Of a stretch of DNA of 64,000 nucleotides, positions 11,437 through 25,600 are shown piece by piece (the first letter of the stretch is position 1; each line of letters starts with the position of its first letter). The notes under the pieces were generated by a model, which saw only the letters and a list, made by a program, of their open reading frames with translations, did no database searches and had not been told where the DNA came from. A program made the translations under genes and the position numbers. Origin of the DNA: Phytophthora quininea (lineage: Eukaryota > Oomycota > Peronosporomycetes > Peronosporales > Peronosporaceae); the NCBI GenBank assembly GCA_011947345.1, contig JAAVTG010000917.1, positions 1 to 64,000 of the forward strand. The letters are read 5' to 3'.

Positions 11437-12509
11437 TCAGCCACGAATTGCTAACAACTTCCGATGTAATGATTTTGAAACCAAGCTGTCGACGTGTTCT
11501 CGTTGAATGCTGACTCCTCGTGTTTCAGCAGCCCAGTCGTTGACGACGTATCCCCACTTGGACTTGAACGCGCGAAAGATTCCTGCAGCCAAAGGTTGGG
11601 TGATGTGGGTGGAGTGCGGAAGCAGCGACAGCTCCTCGATGCCGTTGTCCTTGAACTTTTCGACGCACTCCAATGCCATGTGAGAGATATAGTTGTCCAG
11701 AACGAGCAGCACTGGGCGGGCATGGGGAATGCTCTCGACAGAAAAGTCGATTCACTCGTGAAAAACTTCGGTAGTGATGAAGGCGTTTTCAGTGACCGTC
11801 TGCTTGCTGCCAGAAGAAGCCTCCTTCAGAAGATCTGTCCGAAGCCACTGTCCTTTGAAAATGAAGAGAGGAGGAAGGATGACACCAGGTGCACTTACCG
11901 CCCAGAGAATGGAGGTGTTCTCTCGGCTAGTGCCGCGGATCCTTGGCACTGCTTTAGCACCTCGTCGACCGATGATCCGCGATGATGTACCACCCTGAGG
12001 CTTCAAACCGCTTTCATCACAGTTGCAGATTCTTGTAGCTGGAATAGGATTCGTACAAAGTCGTTGTACTCCGCAAAGAAGCCCTTGATCTCGTTGCCAT
12101 CGAAAGTAGCAGCACTGGAGGCATCGAGAATCCGAGATTTGCGCAGGCTGAGCCTGTCACTATGGCGCAGTAGGAAAGCAGTGACCCACTTCTCTGAAGG
12201 TCCTCGTCGAGAAAATTGGTGGTAGCGTCCATCGCGACAAACGTCCAACACCAGACGCGTTGCTGGATACCGCTTGGCATGCAGAAGATGCAACCTCCTG
12301 ACGAGACTATCTTCTTCGTCTGCAGTCAATGCGCTGTCGGGGCCAGGTTTAGAGCCGATCAGTTGGCCGTTGACGTACCGTCGCAGCGTGCTCTCCGGAA
12401 TCGAGTACGTACGGGCGAGGAACCTGACCGATGGAGTTGTCCTTTGATTCTCGCGTGTTGCGTACGCCTCCAACGCCGCTTCGAGGCTTTCCTGCGTCCA
12501 CTCCGGCAT
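11437..12509 (-). pseudogene. Pogo/Tigger-type DDE transposase, inactivated
   Basis: The N-terminal part (ATG at 12509) has a helix-turn-helix of the psq/CENP-B kind: a TQESLEAALEAY start and an IPESTLRRYV recognition-helix block. A second DNA-binding stretch (ADEEDSLVRRLHLLH) follows. After a frame change near 12010-12050 the DDE_1 core starts with CDESGLKPQGG in the shifted frame. The second catalytic Asp is in LLVLDNYISHM (near 11700). The third site reads TQPLAAGIFRAFK, where the family has an Asp after QPL, so the third catalytic residue is lost. An in-frame TGA at 11752-11754 follows VFHE. Three independent defects show it is dead. Terminal inverted repeats were not identified. Confidence 0.82.
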
Positions 12510-13650
12510 CGCGATTGCTCCTGCTGCTTTCTTGTGCTCAAGATGAGTTGTGAACTGCCTGTGCTAACGTGGAGGGCGCTCAAGCGGCATGGGCGAAGGC
12601 GGAATGGACTGCAGTTGGAATAGGTTGAAGGATTTTAATATGAAATAAACTATGGGAAAGACGGCATCAAGTGCACCATAGTTATTATTATTACAAAGGA
12701 TGACACCGAGATAAAAGACACCAACGATCCTCTTGTGAAGCACCAGAGGAGGCCACCACCGATCAAGAACGATATTCACCCTGTTTATAGTAGATGAGCA
12801 TGGCTCAAAAGGCAACTCAGTAGCGAGGTACGAAAAAAACCGCGGAGCAACACGGCGAGACTGTCCTGCCGCTGGCTTGTCCGCCTGAGCTGCTCGACAT
12901 GCCTTCCCTTTCTCTGCAGGCGCGGTGCACGGATCAGCACCGCGCAGATCCGACTGCCCGTGCCAGACTAGCACGGCTACTACGTGCGAAGATACGCCTT
13001 GACGAGCAGGATACTTCCTCACTAGAAGTCCTGGCTTCACGAGTGTCATGACGGCGATGAGAAGACGGCACAGTCATCCCTTGTACTTGTTGGAGATTGC
13101 TACCAGCACCTGGCAGGGCGATGCCGAGCATGCCTCGTTTGCCTACCAAATTTTGCTCCGTGCTTGCTCCCTCTCTGGACGTGCTTGCTCTGGACGTGAA
13201 GACCGGGCACTAGATGACCAGCAGCTTCTGCAGCTCGTTTCAGCGCGGGGTGCGCAGCAAGGATGGCATGTCGAGACTTTCCCCTCTGCATTGCTGGCTG
13301 CGAGTACATTTGTGGAGCCGGGTATTCTACAAGCTCGAAGCCTTCGCACCACTCCGACGGCGCACGTCCTCCTTCTCCTGACTGTCAACGCGCCCACTGC
13401 AGTAGCACAGAGCTAGGCTCGGAGCGAGGCTCGTGAGACGCCCACGGAGAGCACTCTATGGCATGTGCACTTGCAAGCTGATTTACGCAAATCAGCCCCC
13501 ATACAAACATCCATATACCTGCTTGAAGCTCCCCTCAAATCCGCTTTTGCATCGTGGCGCGCAGGTCGATCTTCGAGCGCGGTCGGTCTTGTTGTGTGTC
13601 CAAGCGTGTAGGTGTGGAGAGTGAGTTCAAGCGCGGCCATCGCGGAGGAA
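12510..13650. other. No gene seen; upstream region of the giant repeat gene
   Basis: No conserved frame was found on either strand. Short frames at 12564-13049 (-) and 13048-13416 (+) look random. The last 200 bp before the ATG at 13651 should hold the promoter and 5' leader of the giant gene, but no match to the oomycete Inr consensus could be identified there. Confidence 0.5.
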
Positions 13651-16600
13651 ATGGGAGGAGCCGAGTCGACCGAGATGGAGGCCAAGCAGCAGCAGAAGCT
13701 GGCGGCGGGCGGCAAGCGCTCGAAGAGCGCCAGCGTCCAAAAGACGGTGGAAGGCGGCGTGACTACGTACACGACCACAACGGACTTCGAGGCCGCCAGT
13801 GAGAACAAGACCAAGCGCGGGGAGCCCGAGGGCGAACCCAGTCGCGCCGGAGAGGACGTCAAGACCGAGGTCTTCCGCACGGAGGAGGCGGACGGCTGCG
13901 TCGTGACCAAGACGGTCAAGACAACGCGCCGCAACAGCCTCGCACCCACAGGGAGCCCACCACCACGGTAATTGTCGAGACAACGACTGAGACGAAGGAA
14001 GAGAACGGTAATACCACGACAAAAGTCGAGACAGAGACTTCGACAGAGACCCAGAGTGAGAAAGGAACAACGACCATGACAAGAAGCAAAGAGACTCAAA
14101 GCAGCACCACGATCCCGCACTCTCTACAAAGGCGCCCGGCGAGTCGGTGACGACGGAGGTGTTCCAGTCGGAGGAGACGGACGGCAGCATCGTGACGAAG
14201 ACGGTGAAGACGACGACGCGTACGTCGAAGACCGCCAGCGGCGAGCTGGTGACGACCGTCGAGGTGGAGACGACGACCGAGACGGAGACCAAGAACGGCG
14301 ACAAGAGCACGACTGTTGAGACGGAGACCCGCGAGGAGACGGAAGTGCAGGAGACGGCGCAGTCGAGCACAGCGTCCACCTCGGGCATGACGGCCATCCG
14401 GTCGAGCACGGAGGCCGGCGAGGCGCCCGGCGAGTCGGTGACGACGGAGGTGTTCCAGTCGGAGGAGACGGACGGCAGCATCGTGACGAAGACGGTGAAG
14501 ACGACGACGCGTACGTCGAAGACCGCCAGCGGCGAGCTGGTGACGACCGTCGAGGTGGAGACGACGACCGAGACGGAGACCAAGAACGGCGACAAGAGCA
14601 CGACTGTTGAGACGGAGACCCGCGAGGAGACGGAAGTGCAGGAGACGGCGCAGTCGAGCACAGCGTCCACCTCGGGCATGACGGCCATCCGGTCGAGCAC
14701 GGAGGCCGGCGAGGCGCCCGGCGAGTCGGTGACGACGGAGGTGTTCCAGTCGGAGGAGACGGACGGCAGCATCGTGACGAAGACGGTGAAGACGACGACG
14801 CGTACGTCGAAGACCGCCAGCGGCGAGCTGGTGACGACCGTCGAGGTGGAGACGACGACCGAGACGGAGACCAAGAACGGCGACAAGAGCACGACTGTTG
14901 AGACGGAGACCCGCGAGGAGACGGAAGTGCAGGAGACGGCGCAGTCGAGCACAGCGTCCACCTCGGGCATGACGGCCATCCGGTCGAGCACGGAGGCCGG
15001 CGAGGCGCCCGGCGAGTCGGTGACGACGGAGGTGTTCCAGTCGGAGGAGACGGACGGCAGCATCGTGACGAAGACGGTGAAGACGACGACGCGTACGTCG
15101 AAGACCGCCAGCGGCGAGCTGGTGACGACCGTCGAGGTGGAGACGACGACCGAGACGGAGACCAAGAACGGCGACAAGAGCACGACTGTTGAGACGGAGA
15201 CCCGCGAGGAGACGGAAGTGCAGGAGACGGCGCAGTCGAGCACAGCGTCCACCTCGGGCATGACGGCCATCCGGTCGAGCACGGAGGCCGGCGAGGCGCC
15301 CGGCGAGTCGGTGACGACGGAGGTGTTCCAGTCGGAGGAGACGGACGGCAGCATCGTGACGAAGACGGTGAAGACGACGACGCGTACGTCGAAGACCGCC
15401 AGCGGCGAGCTGGTGACGACCGTCGAGGTGGAGACGACGACCGAGACGGAGACCAAGAACGGCGACAAGAGCACGACTGTTGAGACGGAGACCCGCGAGG
15501 AGACGGAAGTGCAGGAGACGGCGCAGTCGAGCACAGCGTCCACCTCGGGCATGACGGCCATCCGGTCGAGCACGGAGGCCGGCGAGGCGCCCGGCGAGTC
15601 GGTGACGACGGAGGTGTTCCAGTCGGAGGAGACGGACGGCAGCATCGTGACGAAGACGGTGAAGACGACGACGCGTACGTCGAAGACCGCCAGCGGCGAG
15701 CTGGTGACGACCGTCGAGGTGGAGACGACGACCGAGACGGAGACCAAGAACGGCGACAAGAGCACGACTGTTGAGACGGAGACCCGCGAGGAGACGGAAG
15801 TGCAGGAGACGGCGCAGTCGAGCACAGCGTCCACCTCGGGCATGACGGCCATCCGGTCGAGCACGGAGGCCGGCGAGGCGCCCGGCGAGTCGGTGACGAC
15901 GGAGGTGTTCCAGTCGGAGGAGACGGACGGCAGCATCGTGACGAAGACGGTGAAGACGACGACGCGTACGTCGAAGACCGCCAGCGGCGAGCTGGTGACG
16001 ACCGTCGAGGTGGAGACGACGACCGAGACGGAGACCAAGAACGGCGACAAGAGCACGACTGTTGAGACGGAGACCCGCGAGGAGACGGAAGTGCAGGAGA
16101 CGGCGCAGTCGAGCACAGCGTCCACCTCGGGCATGACGGCCATCCGGTCGAGCACGGAGGCCGGCGAGGCGCCCGGCGAGTCGGTGACGACGGAGGTGTT
16201 CCAGTCGGAGGAGACGGACGGCAGCATCGTGACGAAGACGGTGAAGACGACGACGCGTACGTCGAAGACCGCCAGCGGCGAGCTGGTGACGACCGTCGAG
16301 GTGGAGACGACGACCGAGACGGAGACCAAGAACGGCGACAAGAGCACGACTGTTGAGACGGAGACCCGCGAGGAGACGGAAGTGCAGGAGACGGCGCAGT
16401 CGAGCACAGCGTCCACCTCGGGCATGACGGCCATCCGGTCGAGCACGGAGGCCGGCGAGGCGCCCGGCGAGTCGGTGACGACGGAGGTGTTCCAGTCGGA
16501 GGAGACGGACGGCAGCATCGTGACGAAGACGGTGAAGACGACGACGCGTACGTCGAAGACCGCCAGCGGCGAGCTGGTGACGACCGTCGAGGTGGAGACG

Positions 16601-19600
16601 ACGACCGAGACGGAGACCAAGAACGGCGACAAGAGCACGACTGTTGAGACGGAGACCCGCGAGGAGACGGAAGTGCAGGAGACGGCGCAGTCGAGCACAG
16701 CGTCCACCTCGGGCATGACGGCCATCCGGTCGAGCACGGAGGCCGGCGAGGCGCCCGGCGAGTCGGTGACGACGGAGGTGTTCCAGTCGGAGGAGACGGA
16801 CGGCAGCATCGTGACGAAGACGGTGAAGACGACGACGCGTACGTCGAAGACCGCCAGCGGCGAGCTGGTGACGACCGTCGAGGTGGAGACGACGACCGAG
16901 ACGGAGACCAAGAACGGCGACAAGAGCACGACTGTTGAGACGGAGACCCGCGAGGAGACGGAAGTGCAGGAGACGGCGCAGTCGAGCACAGCGTCCACCT
17001 CAGGCATGACGGCCATCCGGTCGAGCACGGAGGCCGGCGAGGCGCCCGGCGAGTCGGTGACGACGGAGGTGTTCCAGTCGGAGGAGACGGACGGCAGCAT
17101 CGTGACGAAGACGGTGAAGACGACGACGCGTACGTCGAAGACCGCCAGCGGCGAGCTGGTGACGACCGTCGAGGTGGAGACGACGACCGAGACGGAGACC
17201 AAGAACGGCGACAAGAGCACGACTGTTGAGACGGAGACCCGCGAGGAGACGGAAGTGCAGGAGACGGCGCAGTCGAGCACAGCGTCCACCTCGGGCATGA
17301 CGGCCATCCGGTCGAGCACGGAGGCCGGCGAGGCGCCCGGCGAGTCGGTGACGACGGAGGTGTTCCAGTCGGAGGAGACGGACGGCAGCATCGTGACGAA
17401 GACGGTGAAGACGACGACGCGTACGTCGAAGACCGCCAGCGGCGAGCTGGTGACGACCGTCGAGGTGGAGACGACGACCGAGACGGAGACCAAGAACGGC
17501 GACAAGAGCACGACTGTTGAGACGGAGACCCGCGAGGAGACGGAAGTGCAGGAGACGGCGCAGTCGAGCACAGCGTCCACCTCGGGCATGACGGCCATCC
17601 GGTCGAGCACGGAGGCCGGCGAGGCGCCCGGCGAGTCGGTGACGACGGAGGTGTTCCAGTCGGAGGAGACGGACGGCAGCATCGTGACGAAGACGGTGAA
17701 GACGACGACGCGTACGTCGAAGACCGCCAGCGGCGAGCTGGTGACGACCGTCGAGGTGGAGACGACGACCGAGACGGAGACCAAGAACGGCGACAAGAGC
17801 ACGACTGTTGAGACGGAGACCCGCGAGGAGACGGAAGTGCAGGAGACGGCGCAGTCGAGCACAGCGTCCACCTCGGGCATGACGGCCATCCGGTCGAGCA
17901 CGGAGGCCGGCGAGGCGCCCGGCGAGTCGGTGACGACGGAGGTGTTCCAGTCGGAGGAGACGGACGGCAGCATCGTGACGAAGACGGTGAAGACGACGAC
18001 GCGTACGTCGAAGACCGCCAGCGGCGAGCTGGTGACGACCGTCGAGGTGGAGACGACGACCGAGACGGAGACCAAGAACGGCGACAAGAGCACGACTGTT
18101 GAGACGGAGACCCGCGAGGAGACGGAAGTGCAGGAGACGGCGCAGTCGAGCACAGCGTCCACCTCGGGCATGACGGCCATCCGGTCGAGCACGGAGGCCG
18201 GCGAGGCGCCCGGCGAGTCGGTGACGACGGAGGTGTTCCAGTCGGAGGAGACGGACGGCAGCATCGTGACGAAGACGGTGAAGACGACGACGCGTACGTC
18301 GAAGACCGCCAGCGGCGAGCTGGTGACGACCGTCGAGGTGGAGACGACGACCGAGACGGAGACCAAGAACGGCGACAAGAGCACGACTGTTGAGACGGAG
18401 ACCCGCGAGGAGACGGAAGTGCAGGAGACGGCGCAGTCGAGCACAGCGTCCACCTCGGGCATGACGGCCATCCGGTCGAGCACGGAGGCCGGCGAGGCGC
18501 CCGGCGAGTCGGTGACGACGGAGGTGTTCCAGTCGGAGGAGACGGACGGCAGCATCGTGACGAAGACGGTGAAGACGACGACGCGTACGTCGAAGACCGC
18601 CAGCGGCGAGCTGGTGACGACCGTCGAGGTGGAGACGACGACCGAGACGGAGACCAAGAACGGCGACAAGAGCACGACTGTTGAGACGGAGACCCGCGAG
18701 GAGACGGAAGTGCAGGAGACGGCGCAGTCGAGCACAGCGTCCACCTCGGGCATGACGGCCATCCGGTCGAGCACGGAGGCCGGCGAGGCGCCCGGCGAGT
18801 CGGTGACGACGGAGGTGTTCCAGTCGGAGGAGACGGACGGCAGCATCGTGACGAAGACGGTGAAGACGACGACGCGTACGTCGAAGACCGCCAGCGGCGA
18901 GCTGGTGACGACCGTCGAGGTGGAGACGACGACCGAGACGGAGACCAAGAACGGCGACAAGAGCACGACTGTTGAGACGGAGACCCGCGAGGAGACGGAA
19001 GTGCAGGAGACGGCGCAGTCGAGCACAGCGTCCACCTCGGGCATGACGGCCATCCGGTCGAGCACGGAGGCCGGCGAGGCGCCCGGCGAGTCGGTGACGA
19101 CGGAGGTGTTCCAGTCGGAGGAGACGGACGGCAGCATCGTGACGAAGACGGTGAAGACGACGACGCGTACGTCGAAGACCGCCAGCGGCGAGCTGGTGAC
19201 GACCGTCGAGGTGGAGACGACGACCGAGACGGAGACCAAGAACGGCGACAAGAGCACGACTGTTGAGACGGAGACCCGCGAGGAGACGGAAGTGCAGGAG
19301 ACGGCGCAGTCGAGCACAGCGTCCACCTCAGGCATGACGGCCATCCGGTCGAGCACGGAGGCCGGCGAGGCGCCCGGCGAGTCGGTGACGACGGAGGTGT
19401 TCCAGTCGGAGGAGACGGACGGCAGCATCGTGACGAAGACGGTGAAGACGACGACGCGTACGTCGAAGACCGCCAGCGGCGAGCTGGTGACGACCGTCGA
19501 GGTGGAGACGACGACCGAGACGGAGACCAAGAACGGCGACAAGAGCACGACTGTTGAGACGGAGACCCGCGAGGAGACGGAAGTGCAGGAGACGGCGCAG

Positions 19601-22600
19601 TCGAGCACAGCGTCCACCTCGGGCATGACGGCCATCCGGTCGAGCACGGAGGCCGGCGAGGCGCCCGGCGAGTCGGTGACGACGGAGGTGTTCCAGTCGG
19701 AGGAGACGGACGGCAGCATCGTGACGAAGACGGTGAAGACGACGACGCGTACGTCGAAGACCGCCAGCGGCGAGCTGGTGACGACCGTCGAGGTGGAGAC
19801 GACGACCGAGACGGAGACCAAGAACGGCGACAAGAGCACGACTGTTGAGACGGAGACCCGCGAGGAGACGGAAGTGCAGGAGACGGCGCAGTCGAGCACA
19901 GCGTCCACCTCAGGCATGACGGCCATCCGGTCGAGCACGGAGGCCGGCGAGGCGCCCGGCGAGTCGGTGACGACGGAGGTGTTCCAGTCGGAGGAGACGG
20001 ACGGCAGCATCGTGACGAAGACGGTGAAGACGACGACGCGTACGTCGAAGACCGCCAGCGGCGAGCTGGTGACGACCGTCGAGGTGGAGACGACGACCGA
20101 GACGGAGACCAAGAACGGCGACAAGAGCACGACTGTTGAGACGGAGACCCGCGAGGAGACGGAAGTGCAGGAGACGGCGCAGTCGAGCACAGCGTCCACC
20201 TCGGGCATGACGGCCATCCGGTCGAGCACGGAGGCCGGCGAGGCGCCCGGCGAGTCGGTGACGACGGAGGTGTTCCAGTCGGAGGAGACGGACGGCAGCA
20301 TCGTGACGAAGACGGTGAAGACGACGACGCGTACGTCGAAGACCGCCAGCGGCGAGCTGGTGACGACCGTCGAGGTGGAGACGACGACCGAGACGGAGAC
20401 CAAGAACGGCGACAAGAGCACGACTGTTGAGACGGAGACCCGCGAGGAGACGGAAGTGCAGGAGACGGCGCAGTCGAGCACAGCGTCCACCTCGGGCATG
20501 ACGGCCATCCGGTCGAGCACGGAGGCCGGCGAGGCGCCCGGCGAGTCGGTGACGACGGAGGTGTTCCAGTCGGAGGAGACGGACGGCAGCATCGTGACGA
20601 AGACGGTGAAGACGACGACGCGTACGTCGAAGACCGCCAGCGGCGAGCTGGTGACGACCGTCGAGGTGGAGACGACGACCGAGACGGAGACCAAGAACGG
20701 CGACAAGAGCACGACTGTTGAGACGGAGACCCGCGAGGAGACGGAAGTGCAGGAGACGGCGCAGTCGAGCACAGCGTCCACCTCGGGCATGACGGCCATC
20801 CGGTCGAGCACGGAGGCCGGCGAGGCGCCCGGCGAGTCGGTGACGACGGAGGTGTTCCAGTCGGAGGAGACGGACGGCAGCATCGTGACGAAGACGGTGA
20901 AGACGACGACGCGTACGTCGAAGACCGCCAGCGGCGAGCTGGTGACGACCGTCGAGGTGGAGACGACGACCGAGACGGAGACCAAGAACGGCGACAAGAG
21001 CACGACTGTTGAGACGGAGACCCGCGAGGAGACGGAAGTGCAGGAGACGGCGCAGTCGAGCACAGCGTCCACCTCGGGCATGACGGCCATCCGGTCGAGC
21101 ACGGAGGCCGGCGAGGCGCCCGGCGAGTCGGTGACGACGGAGGTGTTCCAGTCGGAGGAGACGGACGGCAGCATCGTGACGAAGACGGTGAAGACGACGA
21201 CGCGTACGTCGAAGACCGCCAGCGGCGAGCTGGTGACGACCGTCGAGGTGGAGACGACGACCGAGACGGAGACCAAGAACGGCGACAAGAGCACGACTGT
21301 TGAGACGGAGACCCGCGAGGAGACGGAAGTGCAGGAGACGGCGCAGTCGAGCACAGCGTCCACCTCGGGCATGACGGCCATCCGGTCGAGCACGGAGGCC
21401 GGCGAGGCGCCCGGCGAGTCGGTGACGACGGAGGTGTTCCAGTCGGAGGAGACGGACGGCAGCATCGTGACGAAGACGGTGAAGACGACGACGCGTACGT
21501 CGAAGACCGCCAGCGGCGAGCTGGTGACGACCGTCGAGGTGGAGACGACGACCGAGACGGAGACCAAGAACGGCGACAAGAGCACGACTGTTGAGACGGA
21601 GACCCGCGAGGAGACGGAAGTGCAGGAGACGGCGCAGTCGAGCACAGCGTCCACCTCGGGCATGACGGCCATCCGGTCGAGCACGGAGGCCGGCGAGGCG
21701 CCCGGCGAGTCGGTGACGACGGAGGTGTTCCAGTCGGAGGAGACGGACGGCAGCATCGTGACGAAGACGGTGAAGACGACGACGCGTACGTCGAAGACCG
21801 CCAGCGGCGAGCTGGTGACGACCGTCGAGGTGGAGACGACGACCGAGACGGAGACCAAGAACGGCGACAAGAGCACGACTGTTGAGACGGAGACCCGCGA
21901 GGAGACGGAAGTGCAGGAGACGGCGCAGTCGAGCACAGCGTCCACCTCGGCATGACGGCCATCCGGTCGAGCACGGAGGCCGGCGAGGCGCCCGGCGAGT
22001 CGGTGACGACGGAGGTGTTCCAGTCGGAGGAGACGGACGGCAGCATCGTGACGAAGACGGTGAAGACGACGACGCGTACGTCGAAGACCGCCAGCGGCGA
22101 GCTGGTGACGACCGTCGAGGTGGAGACGACGACCGAGACGGAGACCAAGAACGGCGACAAGAGCACGACTGTTGAGACGGAGACCCGCGAGGAGACGGAA
22201 GTGCAGGAGACGGCGCAGTCGAGCACAGCGTCCACCTCGGGCATGACGGCCATCCGGTCGAGCACGGAGGCCGGCGAGGCGCCCGGCGAGTCGGTGACGA
22301 CGGAGGTGTTCCAGTCGGAGGAGACGGACGGCAGCATCGTGACGAAGACGGTGAAGACGACGACGCGTACGTCGAAGACCGCCAGCGGCGAGCTGGTGAC
22401 GACCGTCGAGGTGGAGACGACGACCGAGACGGAGACCAAGAACGGCGACAAGAGCACGACTGTTGAGACGGAGACCCGCGAGGAGACGGAAGTGCAGGAG
22501 ACGGCGCAGTCGAGCACAGCGTCCACCTCGGGCATGACGGCCATCCGGTCGAGCACGGAGGCCGGCGAGGCGCCCGGCGAGTCGGTGACGACGGAGGTGT

Positions 22601-25600
22601 TCCAGTCGGAGGAGACGGACGGCAGCATCGTGACGAAGACGGTGAAGACGACGACGCGTACGTCGAAGACCGCCAGCGGCGAGCTGGTGACGACCGTCGA
22701 GGTGGAGACGACGACCGAGACGGAGACCAAGAACGGCGACAAGAGCACGACTGTTGAGACGGAGACCCGCGAGGAGACGGAAGTGCAGGAGACGGCGCAG
22801 TCGAGCACAGCGTCCACCTCGGGCATGACGGCCATCCGGTCGAGCACGGAGGCCGGCGAGGCGCCCGGCGAGTCGGTGACGACGGAGGTGTTCCAGTCGG
22901 AGGAGACGGACGGCAGCATCGTGACGAAGACGGTGAAGACGACGACGCGTACGTCGAAGACCGCCAGCGGCGAGCTGGTGACGACCGTCGAGGTGGAGAC
23001 GACGACCGAGACGGAGACCAAGAACGGCGACAAGAGCACGACTGTTGAGACGGAGACCCGCGAGGAGACGGAAGTGCAGGAGACGGCGCAGTCGAGCACA
23101 GCGTCCACCTCAGGCATGACGGCCATCCGGTCGAGCACGGAGGCCGGCGAGGCGCCCGGCGAGTCGGTGACGACGGAGGTGTTCCAGTCGGAGGAGACGG
23201 ACGGCAGCATCGTGACGAAGACGGTGAAGACGACGACGCGTACGTCGAAGACCGCCAGCGGCGAGCTGGTGACGACCGTCGAGGTGGAGACGACGACCGA
23301 GACGGAGACCAAGAACGGCGACAAGAGCACGACTGTTGAGACGGAGACCCGCGAGGAGACGGAAGTGCAGGAGACGGCGCAGTCGAGCACAGCGTCCACC
23401 TCGGGCATGACGGCCATCCGGTCGAGCACGGAGGCCGGCGAGGCGCCCGGCGAGTCGGTGACGACGGAGGTGTTCCAGTCGGAGGAGACGGACGGCAGCA
23501 TCGTGACGAAGACGGTGAAGACGACGACGCGTACGTCGAAGACCGCCAGCGGCGAGCTGGTGACGACCGTCGAGGTGGAGACGACGACCGAGACGGAGAC
23601 CAAGAACGGCGACAAGAGCACGACTGTTGAGACGGAGACCCGCGAGGAGACGGAAGTGCAGGAGACGGCGCAGTCGAGCACAGCGTCCACCTCGGGCATG
23701 ACGGCCATCCGGTCGAGCACGGAGGCCGGCGAGGCGCCCGGCGAGTCGGTGACGACGGAGGTGTTCCAGTCGGAGGAGACGGACGGCAGCATCGTGACGA
23801 AGACGGTGAAGACGACGACGCGTACGTCGAAGACCGCCAGCGGCGAGCTGGTGACGACCGTCGAGGTGGAGACGACGACCGAGACGGAGACCAAGAACGG
23901 CGACAAGAGCACGACTGTTGAGACGGAGACCCGCGAGGAGACGGAAGTGCAGGAGACGGCGCAGTCGAGCACAGCGTCCACCTCGGGCATGACGGCCATC
24001 CGGTCGAGCACGGAGGCCGGCGAGGCGCCCGGCGAGTCGGTGACGACGGAGGTGTTCCAGTCGGAGGAGACGGACGGCAGCATCGTGACGAAGACGGTGA
24101 AGACGACGACGCGTACGTCGAAGACCGCCAGCGGCGAGCTGGTGACGACCGTCGAGGTGGAGACGACGACCGAGACGGAGACCAAGAACGGCGACAAGAG
24201 CACGACTGTTGAGACGGAGACCCGCGAGGAGACGGAAGTGCAGGAGACGGCGCAGTCGAGCACAGCGTCCACCTCGGGCATGACGGCCATCCGGTCGAGC
24301 ACGGAGGCCGGCGAGGCGCCCGGCGAGTCGGTGACGACGGAGGTGTTCCAGTCGGAGGAGACGGACGGCAGCATCGTGACGAAGACGGTGAAGACGACGA
24401 CGCGTACGTCGAAGACCGGCGAGCTGGTGACGACCGTCGAGGTGGAGACGACGACCGAGACGGAGACCAAGAACGGCGAGAGCACGACTGTTGAGACGGA
24501 GACCCGCGAGGAGACGGAAGTGCAGGAGACGGCGCAGTCGAGCACAGCGTCCACCTCGGGCATGACGGCCATCCGGTCGAGCACGGAGGTCGGCGAGGCG
24601 CCCGGCGAGTCGGTGACGACGGAGGTGTTCCAGTCGGAGGAGACGGACGGCAGCATCGTGACGAAGACGGTGAAGTCTACGACGCGTACGACGACCGCCA
24701 GCGGCGAGCTGGTGACGACCGATCGAGGTGGAGACGACGACCGAGACGGAGACCAAGAACGGCGACAAGAGTCGACCGTTGAGACGGAGACCCGCGAGGA
24801 GACGGCGCAGGAGACAACGCAGCCGACGCACAGCGTCCGACCTCCCGGCATGACGGCCATCCGGTCGAGCACGGAGGTCGGCAGGCGCCCGGTGAGTCGG
24901 TGACGACGGAGGTGTTCCAGTCGGAGGAGACGGACGGCAGCATCGTGACGAAGACGGTGAAGTCTACGTCGCGCCCCACGACGACCGCCAGCGGCGAGTT
25001 GGTGCAGTCGATCGAGGTGGAGACGACGACCGAGACGGAGACCAAGGACGGCGAGAAGACGTCGACCGTGGAAACGGAGACCCGCGAGGAGACGGCGCTG
25101 CAGACAACGCAGCCGACGCAGCCCGCGGTCACGACGTCGACGACGATGCCCGGCATGACGGCCATCCGGTCGAGCACGGAGGTCGGCGAGGCGCCCGGTG
25201 AGTCGGTGACGACGGAGGTGTTCCAGTCGGAGGAGACGGACGGCAGCATCGTGACGAAGACGGTGAAGTCTACGTCGCGCCCCACGACGACCGCCAGCGG
25301 CGAGTTGGTGCAGTCGATCGAGGTGGAGACGACGACCGAGACGGAGACCAAGGACGGCGAGAAGACGTCGACCGTGGAAACGGAGACCCGCGAGGAGACG
25401 GCGGCGCTGCAGACAACGCAGCCGACGCAGCCCGCGGTCACGACGTCGACGACGATGCCCGGCATGACGGCCATCCGGTCGAGCACGGAGGTCGGCGAGG
25501 CGCCCGGTGAGTCGGTGACGACGGAGGTGTTCCAGTCGGAGGAGACGGACGGCAGCATCGTGACGAAGACGGTGAAGTCTACGTCGCGCCCCACGACGAC

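Noticed and set aside
13627..24872. Minus-strand open frames of about 2,770 and 3,580 codons across array A
   Set aside because: The unit length is a multiple of three, so any stop-free frame in one unit is stop-free throughout. The minus-strand product is a monotonous Val/Ser or Ser/Pro/Arg mirror, while the plus frame links to unique coding sequence on both sides.
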